44,089 nt of DNA from Candidatus Nitrosopumilus sp. (GCA_029864335.1 JAOTTS010000018.1:1-44089); one strand, 5' to 3'. Counted from the first letter of the stretch, positions 16,228 through 25,987 are shown. A program made the numbers and translations. Notes: generated by a model not told the origin, from the sequence alone.

Positions 16228-17330
16228 TTCTTTACTCCCATTACTGCTGCATTGATTGCCTCCTCTACTGAATCAAATATGTTAGTTCTAGAGTCTTGCA
16301 ACATTTCTTTTGCTTTAACTGATTCTGTTCCTTTTAATCTTGCAAATACTGGCAAGTCAATTAAATTATCTTCATATGCTTTTAGAAATGCTTCTGCAAC
16401 TACTGTTGTTTTTACAATTCCACCGTAGAGATTAACTAGAATTCCTTTCACTCTATCTAATTTACTAATCAAAGTTAATGCTTCATAAACTGATTCTGTA
16501 GTTGCACCGCCTCCAACATCTAAGAAACATGCTGGCTTTCCACCATTATCTGATAACATATCTAGTGTAGACATTACTAGTCCTGCACCATTTCCTACCA
16601 CTGCAATGTCCCCATCCAACTCTACTAATGAAAATCCACTTTTTTCAGCTTGCTCTTCAATCTCTGTCTTTTCTTGATATTTTTGTAATTCTGGGTGTCT
16701 AAAGTTACTGTTATCATCTGTTACGAATTTACCATCAAGTGCCATGATTGAATCATCTTGCATGATTGCAAGTGGGTTGATCTCTACAAGCTCTGCCTCT
16801 TTTTCAATAGTAAGTTTTGATAATTTTTTCAAAGTATCTACAAATTGTTCTGCTGTATTCCCTTCCAATTCCATCTCTTTTGCAACTTCTTTTGCAAGTT
16901 CATCTGAAACTTCTCCCAATCCAACTTCTTTGATAATCTGATTTTTTACTGACTCAATTTCTACTCCCCCCTCAGCAGATGCAATTATTGTATAGCATCT
17001 TTTTGAACGATTCAAAAATATTGACAAATACAACTCTTTTTTGATATCTGCCATTTTTTCAAGTAAGATTGCTCTAGCTTTTTCTCCCTTGATTATCAAA
17101 TCCATAACTTGAGGGTATTTTAATTCAAATTCATCATCATTTTGGCATTTTTGAATTCCCCCGGCTTTTCCTCTACCGCCAACTGGCACCTGGATTTTAA
17201 TTACAAATGGATACCCTAATTCTTTTGCATGCTTTCGTCCTTCCTTGATATCTGTTGATGATATGCTCTTCAGTAGATTAATCCCATATTCTCGAAATAG
17301 TTCCTTAGCCTGAAATTCTAGTAATTGCAT
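16224..17330 (-). CDS. sucC: Succinyl-CoA ligase (ADP-forming) beta subunit
   Basis: A 368-residue beta subunit with an N-terminal ATP-grasp domain (LLEFQAKELFREYGI; KIQVPVGGRGKAGGIQ; EINPLAIM around 204-211) and a C-terminal flavodoxin-like ligase domain (VVGNGAGLVMSTLDM; FLDVGGGATTESVYEALTLI; NLYGGIVKTTVVA). It supplies the nucleotide and succinate sites for the SucC/SucD heteromer. It is first gene of a sucCD operon. A TATA-like ATAGTTAATAAAG lies just upstream of the start. Confidence 0.96.
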   Translation of the reverse strand: MQLLEFQAKELFREYGINLLKSISSTDIKEGRKHAKELGYPFVIKIQVPVGGRGKAGGIQKCQNDDEFELKYPQVMDLIIKGEKARAILLEKMADIKKELYLSIFLNRSKRCYTIIASAEGGVEIESVKNQIIKEVGLGEVSDELAKEVAKEMELEGNTAEQFVDTLKKLSKLTIEKEAELVEINPLAIMQDDSIMALDGKFVTDDNSNFRHPELQKYQEKTEIEEQAEKSGFSLVELDGDIAVVGNGAGLVMSTLDMLSDNGGKPACFLDVGGGATTESVYEALTLISKLDRVKGILVNLYGGIVKTTVVAEAFLKAYEDNLIDLPVFARLKGTESVKAKEMLQDSRTNIFDSVEEAINAAVMGVKK

Positions 17331-17370
17331 GTAAGAATCATGAAATTTAGGGTCTTTATTAACTATGATA

Positions 17371-17700
17371 CTATTTTAATTGCTCTTCAAGAAAATCAAT
17401 CATTTCTAAAAAGCGATCTTTACTTTTTCGCAATAATTCTTCAGGATACTCTCCAATTGTGAATACTAATTGTTGATGAAAGCTTGGAACTAAAACACCG
17501 CCTGATGTAACCATCTGTTCAATGACATATCCATTGGTAAGAGTACATACAATTTCTTCATAGGACTCTTCTTCTTCTTCAAGAGTTTGTCTGTAGAGAA
17601 CGATTGGTCTGTTTGTCTTTACAACAATGTTTGAACCCTTTTCTAACAGATCTGATAGCTGCTGAATTTGCCAAGCATCTAAGCTAATCTGTTTTACCAT
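17371..17700 (-). CDS. Conserved hypothetical protein (109 aa)
   Basis: A soluble, acidic protein: MVKQISLDAWQIQQLSDLLE, then VVKTNRPIVLYRQTLEEEEE, and a C-terminal helix (EELLRKSKDRFLEMIDFLEE). It has predicted alternating beta strands in the middle and helical ends, with one Cys. It sits 40 bases upstream of sucC on the same strand and has its own ATG start. It looks intact and chromosomal (core region), but no function can be named. Confidence 0.7.
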   Translation of the reverse strand: MVKQISLDAWQIQQLSDLLEKGSNIVVKTNRPIVLYRQTLEEEEESYEEIVCTLTNGYVIEQMVTSGGVLVPSFHQQLVFTIGEYPEELLRKSKDRFLEMIDFLEEQLK

Positions 17701-17810
17701 ATTTTTTATGAGGTATTTTTCTATTTAACAGTGATAAAACAACACATCTTCACAACTTATTGTCAATAAAATCACAAAATTTGTAATCTAAAAAAGAAAT
17801 TGATTTGGCC

Positions 17811-18398
17811 TTAAGCCATATCAAGTGCTCTAGAGTGTTTTCTAGTATGTGGTCTTTCACCAGAATATTTTCTTCTCATGTGTCCTGATGGTCTTCCATA
17901 GATTAACTCTAAGAACCAAGACTCATGCTCAATCTCTTCAGCTAAGATGTCTTTTGCAATATCATATGTGGCAGGATCTTTGCCTAAAGTCATTTTGCAA
18001 ATTTTATCCCAATTGACAATTGCTCCTTGCTCTGCTTTGAGACATTTCTCTAGAATTGTTTTATGATCTGTTGGATTTGGTGGGAGTTGTAAGAATTCAC
18101 AACCAGAAATTTTGATAAATTCTGTTGCGTCATTTGGGAGGGAACCTCCTAATTGGTAGATTCTCTCAAGACATGATTCAAAGTGGCTAAGATCTTCTAA
18201 TCTTGCATCTTCGATAATTCCTTTGAGTCCTTCTCCTTCCATGCCTGTACAATGTGCTCTGAGATTGGTAAAGTAATAGTATGCAGTAAATTCAACTGCT
18301 GCATTTTTGATTAATTCTTTTACCAATTCATCCACATCAAGGCCATTTTGTTTTAGAATATTAATTCCAACAACATTTGGTGTTTTTGATTCGGACAT
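17811..18398 (-). CDS. Ferritin-like Dps/DPSL family protein
   Basis: A 195-residue four-helix-bundle protein. Helix 1 contains AAVEFTAYYYFTNLRAHCTG, helix 2 EDARLEDLSHFESCLERIYQ, helix 3 EKCLKAEQGAIVNWDKICK and helix 4 ILAEEIEHESWFLELIYG. These supply the Glu/His/Asp residues of a di-iron ferroxidase site. Archaeal Dps-like proteins detoxify peroxide and store iron. The basic C-terminal tail (HMRRKYSGERPHTRKHSR) could bind DNA or act in assembly. It is monocistronic, between ileS and a hypothetical gene. The exact subfamily is not certain. Confidence 0.88.
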   Translation of the reverse strand: MSESKTPNVVGINILKQNGLDVDELVKELIKNAAVEFTAYYYFTNLRAHCTGMEGEGLKGIIEDARLEDLSHFESCLERIYQLGGSLPNDATEFIKISGCEFLQLPPNPTDHKTILEKCLKAEQGAIVNWDKICKMTLGKDPATYDIAKDILAEEIEHESWFLELIYGRPSGHMRRKYSGERPHTRKHSRALDMA

Positions 18399-18450
18399 TT
18401 GATTTTATAATTTATGATTGTAATAAAAATATTACATTAAATTTCAATAT

Positions 18451-21400
18451 CTATTCTACAGATATTCTAATTTTTTGTCCGTCAATATCATCATCTTTGT
18501 ATTCTTTGCAGGATTCTGTAAAATTCACCTGTTTTACTCTGACCAAAAATGCCAAGTCTTCTGCTTTGTCTTGAATCATTTCAAGTGACTCTTTGTCCAA
18601 ATCAAGAATTGATGCAATCTCTAAAACATCTGTAGGGTTGTATCCTCTCTCTTTTCTAAGCGTTTGGAGTCTTCTTGCAACATCTTTAATCAAACCTTTT
18701 GCCATCATTTCTTTGTTTCGTAATGTTGAAATGAATACAACATATTTGTCTCTTTTAGATACTGCAAAATTTTCAGTTGCGTCAAAATTGACAATATAAT
18801 CTTCTTTATCTAATGAAATGATTTCTTCATCAATATCAAAGTCATATTTTGAATTATCTTGTAATGATGAAATAATTTCTTCAGGATTTGTTTCTGCAAA
18901 TTTTGAAACTAGTTTTCCCATGTGTTGTTTTGCTTTGGGTCCAATTCTTTTTCTTTCCAGTTCAATTATAGGTTTTACTGGTAATCCTGCCCGCTTTAAT
19001 TCTAAAATTTGTTCTAAACCTGAATCTGTATCAGTCTCTACAATGGAGAATTTTTCTACATTTAATTGAGATTGCAATAAATCTGATAATGATTCAAGTT
19101 TAATCTTTTGACCTTTTTTGACACAAATTTTTGCTTCATTTAATGGCCATCTTCTTTTTAATTTTCCTTTCATCCTTGCTGCAGATGATATGGAAACAAC
19201 ATCTTTCATAATATCAAATGATTCTTCAATCTCTTCGTTCACAAGTGATTTTTCATACTGAGGCCATTTGTCAAGTAGGATGCTTTGTTCTCCGTGAAAT
19301 ACAGTCTGATATAGATACTCACTGGTGAATGGACAAAATGGATGAATTAAAATATCCAGAGTTTTGAGTACTTCGCTTAGTACTGCATAAATTGACAATC
19401 TTCTATTTTTCTTGTCTTCATCTTCATCCCATAATTCTCCTCTAGTAATTGGAATGTAACTTTGACTAAGATAATTTATAATAAAATCATCAATTGCTTT
19501 TGCACTTTCATGGAATTTACATGTCTGATTTTTTGCTGTAATTTTTTGGATTAGTTTTTGCAGTTTTGATAGTAGCCATATGTCTGGTGATGTAAGTAAA
19601 TCATTTTGTTTTGCCCATGCAATTGTGTTTGACTGATCAAAATTATCGTATTGGCTATTTTGTTTAAAATATAGGTGGAGATTGAATAATGTATTTATTA
19701 CCTGATATGGCCTCGACATCAATTCATCTGTACTGAAACTAAGTGGTTCAATTGGACTTGCCTTCCACATAAAATAGAATCTTATCAAATCAACTGGGTA
19801 TTTTTGCAATAATTCTGCACCTTCCAAAACATTTCCTTTACTTTTGCTCATTTTACCACCATTCTCATCAAGTACATGTCCTTGAAACAAAAATGACTTG
19901 TAGGGAGGAGTAGGACCATTGTTTAAGATTACATTTTCTATTAGCAGGGTATATGCCCATCCTCTTGTTTGATCAATTCCTTCAGTGAAAAATGGAGCTG
20001 GAATCTCATTGTCGTATTCCTCATCAGTCAACGATGAGTATGGCGCAGAACCACTATTGTGCCATGTATCTAAAACATATTCATCTCTTTTTGTTTTTGA
20101 GCTTCCGCATTTTTTACACTTTATTGTAATGTCGTCAATCCATGGTCTGTGCAATTCAAAGTCAGGACCATCAGGCAAGTTATCTGCCGCATCAACTATT
20201 TCCTTTCTTGAAAAAAACCAGTTTTTCTCACCACAATCCTCGCAGCCCCAAACAGGTAATGGACATCCCCATATTCTTTCTCTTGAAATACACCATGGAT
20301 GTCTTTCCTTGATAATTCCCAAGAATCTGTTTTTTGGTTGCTCAAAAAAGTATTCTACACTTTCTGCTGCATCAATTGCTTTGTTGCCTAGTCTGTCTAG
20401 CTTGTAAAACCATCCTCTTCTTGCAAGCCATACGATTGGATGATGTGATCTCCAACAAAGAGGATACTTGTGTTTTATTTTTCCAATTTTTACTAGTGCA
20501 TTACATTCTTTTAGATCTTCTACGATAACTCTATCTGCATCTCTAACAAACATTCCGTGATATTTTCCAGATTCTTTGGTAAATTTTACTTCGTCATCAA
20601 TAGGACTAAAAATTTTTACATTTCTTTTATTAGCTATTTTGATATCTTCTTCTCCATTTGCTGGTGATAAATGAACTAGACCACTTCCTGTACTTGCATC
20701 AACAAATGTCTCTGAAACTGCAACATGAAAATTGTTTGATTTTGAGCATTCATTTAACTCTGGAATTAGATCAAGTAATGGGTGGATGTATTTTTTTCCT
20801 TCAAATTCAGAACCTTTCAAAGTTTTTTCAATTATATAATTTTCAATTTTCATCTCTATCATGAATTTTTCAAGTCTTGTTTTTCCAACAACCCATGTTT
20901 CGTTTTCTACTTTGACATATGCATAGTATTCTTCAGGTTGAAAACCGACCATTGCATCAGTAACCAGAGTAAATGGCATGGTGGTCCATACTATCAAAAA
21001 CGCATCTTCATCAACTAGTTTTACTTTATAGTATAACGAAGGATCTTTTACTTCTTCATACCCTTGATTTACTTCTGCATGACTAAGCGATGTCTGGCAA
21101 CTAGGACAATATGCAATTACTGTGAAATCTTCTTCTAAAATACCATTTTCATGTGCTTTTTTTAGCACTTGCCATTCTCTTTCAATAAATTCATCCCTAA
21201 AAGTCCAATATGCTTTATCGTGATTAAATGACATGCCAAGCTGCTCATCAACTTTTACCCATGATTTGTTGTATTTTTTTACAACTTTTTTACATTCAGT
21301 GACAATTCTCTCAATTCCAAATTGTTTTATCGCTTCAGTTTTTCCGCCAGAAACTCCTAATTCTTTTTCCACCTGCAATTCTACTGGAAGACCTTGTGTA

Positions 21401-21648
21401 TCCCATCCTCCATTAAATTCAATTTTTTTTCCTTGTAATGTATTGAATCTGTACCACAAATCTTTGATGACTCTGCCTCTTAGATGTCCTGCGTGTGGAA
21501 TACCGTTCATTGTTGGTGGTCCTTCAATGAATCTAATTTTTTCAGGTTTGTCTGATGCAAAAATCTGTTTCTCTAAATCAATAGATTTGATGTATTCTTT
21601 TACTTGAGTCTCTATTGATTTTGCATCAAACTTTGTAGAAAGTTCCAT
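18451..21648 (-). CDS. ileS: Isoleucyl-tRNA synthetase
   Basis: A 1065-residue class I synthetase of the archaeal/eukaryotic-type length. The HIGH-type motif is in PPTMNGIPHAGHLRGR (about 44-59) and KMSKSKGN at about 600. The CP1 editing domain lies between them. Zinc-type cysteine pairs occur (WGCEDCGEKNWF; CKKCGSSK). The C-terminal anticodon-binding and tail domains are complete. It charges tRNA-Ile and hydrolyses misactivated valine. No lesion is seen over 3.2 kb, which is a useful control against the many lesions in the accessory genes. Confidence 0.97.
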   Translation of the reverse strand: MELSTKFDAKSIETQVKEYIKSIDLEKQIFASDKPEKIRFIEGPPTMNGIPHAGHLRGRVIKDLWYRFNTLQGKKIEFNGGWDTQGLPVELQVEKELGVSGGKTEAIKQFGIERIVTECKKVVKKYNKSWVKVDEQLGMSFNHDKAYWTFRDEFIEREWQVLKKAHENGILEEDFTVIAYCPSCQTSLSHAEVNQGYEEVKDPSLYYKVKLVDEDAFLIVWTTMPFTLVTDAMVGFQPEEYYAYVKVENETWVVGKTRLEKFMIEMKIENYIIEKTLKGSEFEGKKYIHPLLDLIPELNECSKSNNFHVAVSETFVDASTGSGLVHLSPANGEEDIKIANKRNVKIFSPIDDEVKFTKESGKYHGMFVRDADRVIVEDLKECNALVKIGKIKHKYPLCWRSHHPIVWLARRGWFYKLDRLGNKAIDAAESVEYFFEQPKNRFLGIIKERHPWCISRERIWGCPLPVWGCEDCGEKNWFFSRKEIVDAADNLPDGPDFELHRPWIDDITIKCKKCGSSKTKRDEYVLDTWHNSGSAPYSSLTDEEYDNEIPAPFFTEGIDQTRGWAYTLLIENVILNNGPTPPYKSFLFQGHVLDENGGKMSKSKGNVLEGAELLQKYPVDLIRFYFMWKASPIEPLSFSTDELMSRPYQVINTLFNLHLYFKQNSQYDNFDQSNTIAWAKQNDLLTSPDIWLLSKLQKLIQKITAKNQTCKFHESAKAIDDFIINYLSQSYIPITRGELWDEDEDKKNRRLSIYAVLSEVLKTLDILIHPFCPFTSEYLYQTVFHGEQSILLDKWPQYEKSLVNEEIEESFDIMKDVVSISSAARMKGKLKRRWPLNEAKICVKKGQKIKLESLSDLLQSQLNVEKFSIVETDTDSGLEQILELKRAGLPVKPIIELERKRIGPKAKQHMGKLVSKFAETNPEEIISSLQDNSKYDFDIDEEIISLDKEDYIVNFDATENFAVSKRDKYVVFISTLRNKEMMAKGLIKDVARRLQTLRKERGYNPTDVLEIASILDLDKESLEMIQDKAEDLAFLVRVKQVNFTESCKEYKDDDIDGQKIRISVE

Positions 21649-21817
21649 CTGGATAGAGTTTATTACGTTATTTTATGACTGTTATGATACTTTTATGGTG
21701 TCATAGGGGTAGAGGATCGTTCCAAAAAGAGACATCCCAATCTAATCTTTTCTTTTTTATTTAGAATGAATAATCTTAAATTGGATTATGAAATAATTTG
21801 TATACACACAAACGCTT

Positions 21818-21967
21818 ATGGGCTTGCCTCCATCTTCTATAGAAAAAGCTCTGCGAAAAATCAAAAATGAAAACTTGCTAGATTTAATCCCTCTAGTTAT
21901 GGCACCTAAAACACTGATCTGGATTTTGATATATATGTGGCATTATAAGGCTAAATTGATCTTTTGA
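21818..21967 (+). CDS. Possible small membrane protein (49 aa)
   Basis: ATG at 21818 reads MGLPPSSIEKALRKIKNENL, then LDLIPLVMAPKTLIWILIYM and a basic end (WHYKAKLIF). An amphipathic basic first half followed by a hydrophobic helix is plausible for a peripheral or single-pass membrane protein. A TATA-like TTTGTATACA lies about 22 bases upstream. It is located between ileS and purD; no family is recognised. Confidence 0.4.
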   Translation: MGLPPSSIEKALRKIKNENLLDLIPLVMAPKTLIWILIYMWHYKAKLIF

Positions 21968-22001
21968 GACTTGGATTATATAATTGAGCGAAAGATGATT
22001 T

Positions 22002-23267
22002 TTGTTGGTAAATATCCTAGTAGTAGGCTCCGGAGGAAGAGAGCATGCATTATCATGGAAATTATCTCAAAGCGATAAAGTTGAAACAGTTTTTACAGCT
22101 CCTGGAAATGGTGGTACTAAAAACAATGTCTCAATTGATGCCAATAATTTGGATGAATTATCTGATTTTGCTCAAAAAAATAATTGTTTTACAGTAGTTG
22201 GTCCTGAGGATCCTTTAGCTGCAGGAATTGTTGATAAATTTAATCAGCAAAATCTCAAAGTTTTTGGCCCTTCTCAAATGGCTGCACAACTCGAATCAAG
22301 TAAGATTTGGGCTAAGAATTTCATGAAGCGTAATAATATCCCAACAGCTAGATTTGAAATATTTGATGATGACCATAAAGCCCAGGACTATGTGAAGTCG
22401 CTTGATTACAAGGTGGTGGTAAAAGCTGATGGCCTTGCTGCAGGAAAAGGAGTCATTGTTTGTAATAGTGCAAAAGAAGCAGTAGATGCGATTCAAACAA
22501 TTCTTGTCAAAAAAACATTTGGTGAGGCTGGAAATCGAATTATTGTAGAGGAGAGAATTGATGGTGTTGAGGCATCATACATTGCACTTAGTGATGGAGA
22601 AATAGCCATACCAATGGCTTCTAGTCAAGATCATAAGAGAATTTTTGATAATGATAAAGGTCCTAACACTGGTGGAATGGGAGCATATTCTCCTACACCC
22701 ATTATCACAGATGTATTAGCAGAAAAAATACAAAAAAAAATTATTGATAAAACTATACAATCTATGAAAAATGAAGGTATTCTGTTCAAGGGTTTTTTGT
22801 ATGCTGGAATTATGATTAGAGATAATGAACCATATGTTCTAGAATACAATGTTAGGATGGGTGATCCTGAATGCCAGCCCATTGTAATGCGAATGGATTT
22901 TGATTTGTATGATTATTTTGTTGCAAGCATTGAAGGTAAATTATCTGACCTGCCTTTTCCAACTTGGAAAAATCAATATGCTGTATGTGTTGTTTTGGCA
23001 TCAAAAGGGTATCCGGAGTCATATGCTAAAGATGAAGAGATTTCAGGTTTTGATTTTATTCCAAATGAATCCTATGTTTTTCATGCTGGTACAAAAAAAG
23101 TAAATGGGAAAATTCTTTCAAATGGTGGACGCGTTTTAGGAGTTACAGCTTTGGGTGATAGTTTAGAAGATGCAATTAGCAATGCATATGCTGCATCTGA
23201 TAAAATATCTTGGAAAAATAAATATTGCAGAAAAGATATTGGTAAAAAAGGATTATCCTATCTCTGA
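22002..23267 (+). CDS. purD: Phosphoribosylamine-glycine ligase
   Basis: A 421-residue ATP-grasp enzyme joining glycine to phosphoribosylamine in purine synthesis. Motifs: ILVVGSGGREHALSWKL at the start, KADGLAAGKGVIVC (about 142-155), DHKRIFDNDKGPNTGGMGAY (about 213-232) and EYNVRMGDPECQ (about 277-288). The start is a TTG at 22002 or the next TTG at 22005. TATA-like GGATTATATAATTG at about 21973-21986 supports leaderless initiation there. It is convergent with, and overlaps by 10 bases, the formyl-THF cyclo-ligase gene. purN lies 2 kb away. Confidence 0.96.
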   Translation: MLVNILVVGSGGREHALSWKLSQSDKVETVFTAPGNGGTKNNVSIDANNLDELSDFAQKNNCFTVVGPEDPLAAGIVDKFNQQNLKVFGPSQMAAQLESSKIWAKNFMKRNNIPTARFEIFDDDHKAQDYVKSLDYKVVVKADGLAAGKGVIVCNSAKEAVDAIQTILVKKTFGEAGNRIIVEERIDGVEASYIALSDGEIAIPMASSQDHKRIFDNDKGPNTGGMGAYSPTPIITDVLAEKIQKKIIDKTIQSMKNEGILFKGFLYAGIMIRDNEPYVLEYNVRMGDPECQPIVMRMDFDLYDYFVASIEGKLSDLPFPTWKNQYAVCVVLASKGYPESYAKDEEISGFDFIPNESYVFHAGTKKVNGKILSNGGRVLGVTALGDSLEDAISNAYAASDKISWKNKYCRKDIGKKGLSYL

Positions 23268-23821
23268 GTCTGAAAAAATCTATCTTCTGTTACAATCCAA
23301 TTAATAATTATATCATGATCTGATTTTGGAATATTTTTCACAATTTGTTTTTCCAAAGTTAAGGCAATTGCTGTTATGTTATTTTCTGCTAGAAACTTAT
23401 CGTAAAATCCATGACCGTATCCTAATCTTACTCCGTCTGGAGAAATGCCAACAGTTGGGATTAAAATTACATCTAGATTATTATCTGTTGGACAGTCATC
23501 TTTGGGCTCCATGATGTCAAATCTCCCCTTTTCTAGGCTCGAAAAATCCTTTATTTTCTTAAAATCCATCTTCTCCCCAATTACTTTTGGTAAAAATACT
23601 TCTTTTCCATCACTGATTAATTCTTGAATGATGTCTTGTGTGAAAATTTCACTTTGAATTGGGTAATATGCTCCAATTTTTTTAGCATTTTTGAATGCAT
23701 AGATCTTTTTTAATTTTTTTTGCATCTTTTCACTTGCAATCTTCAATAGATCAAAAGATGTGTTGTCTCTTTTTTCTAAAAGAAGATTTCTGAGTGAATC
23801 TTTTTTAGGATTGCCTTCCAA
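23258..23821 (-). CDS. 5-formyltetrahydrofolate cyclo-ligase family protein
   Basis: A 187-residue enzyme converting 5-formyl-THF to 5,10-methenyl-THF with ATP. The N-terminal LRNLLLEKRDNTSFD helix and the C-terminal signature GVRLGYGHGFYDKFLAENN (about 131-149) are clear. It overlaps the folD stop by 17 bases on the same strand, forming a one-carbon operon folD-cyclo-ligase. Its 3' end overlaps that of purD, which is convergent. Confidence 0.92.
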   Translation of the reverse strand: MEGNPKKDSLRNLLLEKRDNTSFDLLKIASEKMQKKLKKIYAFKNAKKIGAYYPIQSEIFTQDIIQELISDGKEVFLPKVIGEKMDFKKIKDFSSLEKGRFDIMEPKDDCPTDNNLDVILIPTVGISPDGVRLGYGHGFYDKFLAENNITAIALTLEKQIVKNIPKSDHDIIINWIVTEDRFFQTQR

Positions 23822-24674
23822 TTTGACTACTCAGTGACGCTGCTGTGATTGTATTTTTTAATAACATGGCAACTGTCATGGGGCCAACTCCCCCTGGAAC
23901 TGGTGTTGCAAAAGATGCTTTTTTAATAATTTGTTCATAATCTGAATCCCCTACCAGTTTTTCTTGAAATCGTGATATTGCGACATCGATAACTATTGTA
24001 CCCTCTTTAATCATCTCTGGCGTCAATGTAAATTTGTTTCTATCCCCTACTGCTGTTATTATAATATCTGCAGATTTACAAAACTCAGTTAGATTCTTTG
24101 TTTTAGAATGACATGTAATCACAGTTGCATTCTTTTCTAATAATAAGTGATAAAGCGGCTTTCCTACAAGATTGCTTCTATTAATTAGAACAATATTTTT
24201 TCCTTCTAAATCAATTTTATGATATTCAAACATCTCCATTACTCCAGATGGCGTACATGCAACAAGTGCTGCTTTTTTCATAGCTAACAATCCTACATTA
24301 TATGGAGTCAACCCATCTACATCTTTTAGTGGTGAGATTCTTGATGTAGTTGTAAATTCATCTAGATGTTCTGACAATGGCAGTTGAACTAAAATTCCGT
24401 GTATCGAACTATCTATGTTTAGATTATCGATGATTTTATTCAGTTCCATTTGAGAAATATCTGAATCAAGTTTGTGATCCTTTGTTACAATTCCCACCTC
24501 TTCACATGCAATGTGCTTGTTTCTCACATACGTTGCAGATGCTGAATTGTCTCCAATCAAAATCGTGGCTAAACAAGGGCTAATTCCTTGGGTTTTGAGT
24601 TCTACTACTGCCTTTTTAACACTATCTTTGACTGATTGAGCAATTACTTTACCGTCAATCTTGATGCCTGTCAT
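23805..24674 (-). CDS. folD: Methylene-THF dehydrogenase / methenyl-THF cyclohydrolase
   Basis: A 289-residue bifunctional FolD. The catalytic Tyr-Lys segment is YVRNKHIACEEVGI (about 51-64). The substrate loop reads GILVQLPLSEHL, and the Rossmann part contains IVLINRSNLVGKPLYHLLLE and TPVPGGVGPMTVAMLL near the C-terminus. It produces 10-formyl-THF for purine synthesis. It is first gene of a two-gene one-carbon operon and is divergent from the ABM-domain gene, with overlapping promoter space (about 45 bases). Confidence 0.95.
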   Translation of the reverse strand: MTGIKIDGKVIAQSVKDSVKKAVVELKTQGISPCLATILIGDNSASATYVRNKHIACEEVGIVTKDHKLDSDISQMELNKIIDNLNIDSSIHGILVQLPLSEHLDEFTTTSRISPLKDVDGLTPYNVGLLAMKKAALVACTPSGVMEMFEYHKIDLEGKNIVLINRSNLVGKPLYHLLLEKNATVITCHSKTKNLTEFCKSADIIITAVGDRNKFTLTPEMIKEGTIVIDVAISRFQEKLVGDSDYEQIIKKASFATPVPGGVGPMTVAMLLKNTITAASLSSQIGRQS

Positions 24675-24718
24675 ATTCTGATTTTGATTTGTATATATTT
24701 AATTCTTGGAATTCTTTG

Positions 24719-25051
24719 ATGAAAATCTTAGCAAAGAAATTTAATGGTGATATTTGTAGTCATAACATGTTTGTAATGATGGCAGATGTTCAACTCAAAG
24801 ACGGTGCTGAAGATGATTTCAAAAAATGGTTTTCAGAATCAAACAAAGTACTGGCAAACTTTCCAGGGTTTATCTCTAGACGCTTTCTAAAAGCTAATGA
24901 TGGAAGCTATAGGATTATTGTTGAGCATGAAAGCAAAGAAACTTTCATCCAGATGCATAATAGCCCCGAACATGATAAACTTCATCCTGAGGGACATTCT
25001 TACATGAGTTCGCCGCCTGCAAGAAAAACATTTTCAATTGTTGCTGAATAA
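24719..25051 (+). CDS. Antibiotic-biosynthesis-monooxygenase (ABM) domain protein
   Basis: A protein of about 110 residues with the ferredoxin-like ABM fold: MFVMMADVQLKDGAEDDFKK, then FPGFISRRFLKANDGSYRII and EHESKETFIQMHNSPEHDKL. Such proteins are small oxygenases or haem-binding proteins of varied function. I choose ATG 24719 because TATATATTTAA at 24691-24701 puts the transcription start on it. ATG 24767 (MFVMMADV) is an alternative. The stop overlaps the cupin gene by 14 bases, so the two are coupled. Confidence 0.78.
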   Translation: MKILAKKFNGDICSHNMFVMMADVQLKDGAEDDFKKWFSESNKVLANFPGFISRRFLKANDGSYRIIVEHESKETFIQMHNSPEHDKLHPEGHSYMSSPPARKTFSIVAE

Positions 25052-25373
25052 CTTGAAACTTGATTATGACTTAAATTCATATCTTGAAAAAATTAAAAAA
25101 AGCAATTCTTATTTCCACACTTTTATTAATCGAGATAGTCTTGCTGCAGGTATTTTGGTTTTACAGCCAGGCGAGGAAGACACTCAAGAACCACATGATA
25201 GTGATGAGGTATACTATGTCATTTCAGGTGATGGTTTTTTGAAAATTAATGGCAATGATTACGCAGTTTCAAAAGATAAATTATTTTTTGTTGCAAAGGA
25301 TGTGGAGCATTTTTTTCATGGTAACTCAAAAGAGCTTAAAATTCTGTATTTTTTTGGTTCACCTGATTCTTAA
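25038..25373 (+). CDS. Cupin-domain protein (111 aa)
   Basis: A single small cupin: GILVLQPGEEDTQEPHDSDE and VYYVISGDGFLKING form motif 1, with the metal-binding His/Glu in PHDSDEVYYV. Motif 2 is LFFVAKDVEHFFHGN. It binds a metal; the reaction is unknown. The TTG start at 25038 overlaps the ABM gene, and its stop overlaps that of purN by 4 bases (convergent). Two overlapping small oxygenase-like folds suggest a joint function. Confidence 0.82.
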   Translation: MLLNNLKLDYDLNSYLEKIKKSNSYFHTFINRDSLAAGILVLQPGEEDTQEPHDSDEVYYVISGDGFLKINGNDYAVSKDKLFFVAKDVEHFFHGNSKELKILYFFGSPDS

Positions 25374-25987
25374 CTTATGATGATTCTTCTTCCAGAAACT
25401 TTGACTCTATTCCTTGCAATTAAATTTACAGCTTCGGGATAGATTTTGTGTTCTTCTTTTAGAATTCTTTTTGATAATGACTCTTCTGTATCATTTTCTT
25501 TGATTTTGACAACTGCTTGGATAATTATTGGCCCTGTATCCATTCCTGCATCAACAAAATGAACTGTACATCCTGAATACTTTGCACCATATTCTAATGC
25601 CTGCTTTTGTGCATTTAGCCCTGTAAAACTTGGTAGCAATGCTGGATGAATGTTGATTATTCTATTTTTGAATTTTTTTACAAATTGTGGACTGATTATT
25701 CTCATAAATCCTGCAAGACATACAAGGCCATTTTCTGGTGTAACTCCATATTTTTTTAGGCTTGAGATAATTTTTTTGTCGTAATCTACTCTACTTCCTT
25801 CAAAACCTTTACTCTCAATAATCTCTGTTTTTATTCCTAATTTCTCTGCAATTTTTAGGCCTCTTGCTTCGGTTCTGTTTGAAATGACTACTGCTGGATT
25901 AATTGGGATCTTTTTATTTTTAATTGACTTTAGAATATTCTCCATGTTGCTCCCACGACCAGAGATTAGAATTCCTAGATTTAGCAA
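25370..25987 (-). CDS. purN: Phosphoribosylglycinamide formyltransferase
   Basis: A 205-residue PurN that formylates GAR with 10-formyl-THF in purine synthesis. It has GILISGRGSNMENILKSI at the N-terminus, the catalytic block IINIHPALLPSFTGLNAQKQ with Asn/His (about 106-125), and HFVDAGMDTGPIIIQAVVKI with the catalytic Asp. It completes a purine/one-carbon neighbourhood with purD, folD and the cyclo-ligase. Confidence 0.95.
   Translation of the reverse strand: MLNLGILISGRGSNMENILKSIKNKKIPINPAVVISNRTEARGLKIAEKLGIKTEIIESKGFEGSRVDYDKKIISSLKKYGVTPENGLVCLAGFMRIISPQFVKKFKNRIINIHPALLPSFTGLNAQKQALEYGAKYSGCTVHFVDAGMDTGPIIIQAVVKIKENDTEESLSKRILKEEHKIYPEAVNLIARNRVKVSGRRIIIS

Noticed and set aside
22311-22882. 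Minus-strand frames within purD
   Set aside because: They are antisense to conserved ATP-grasp motifs and have no promoter or family features.
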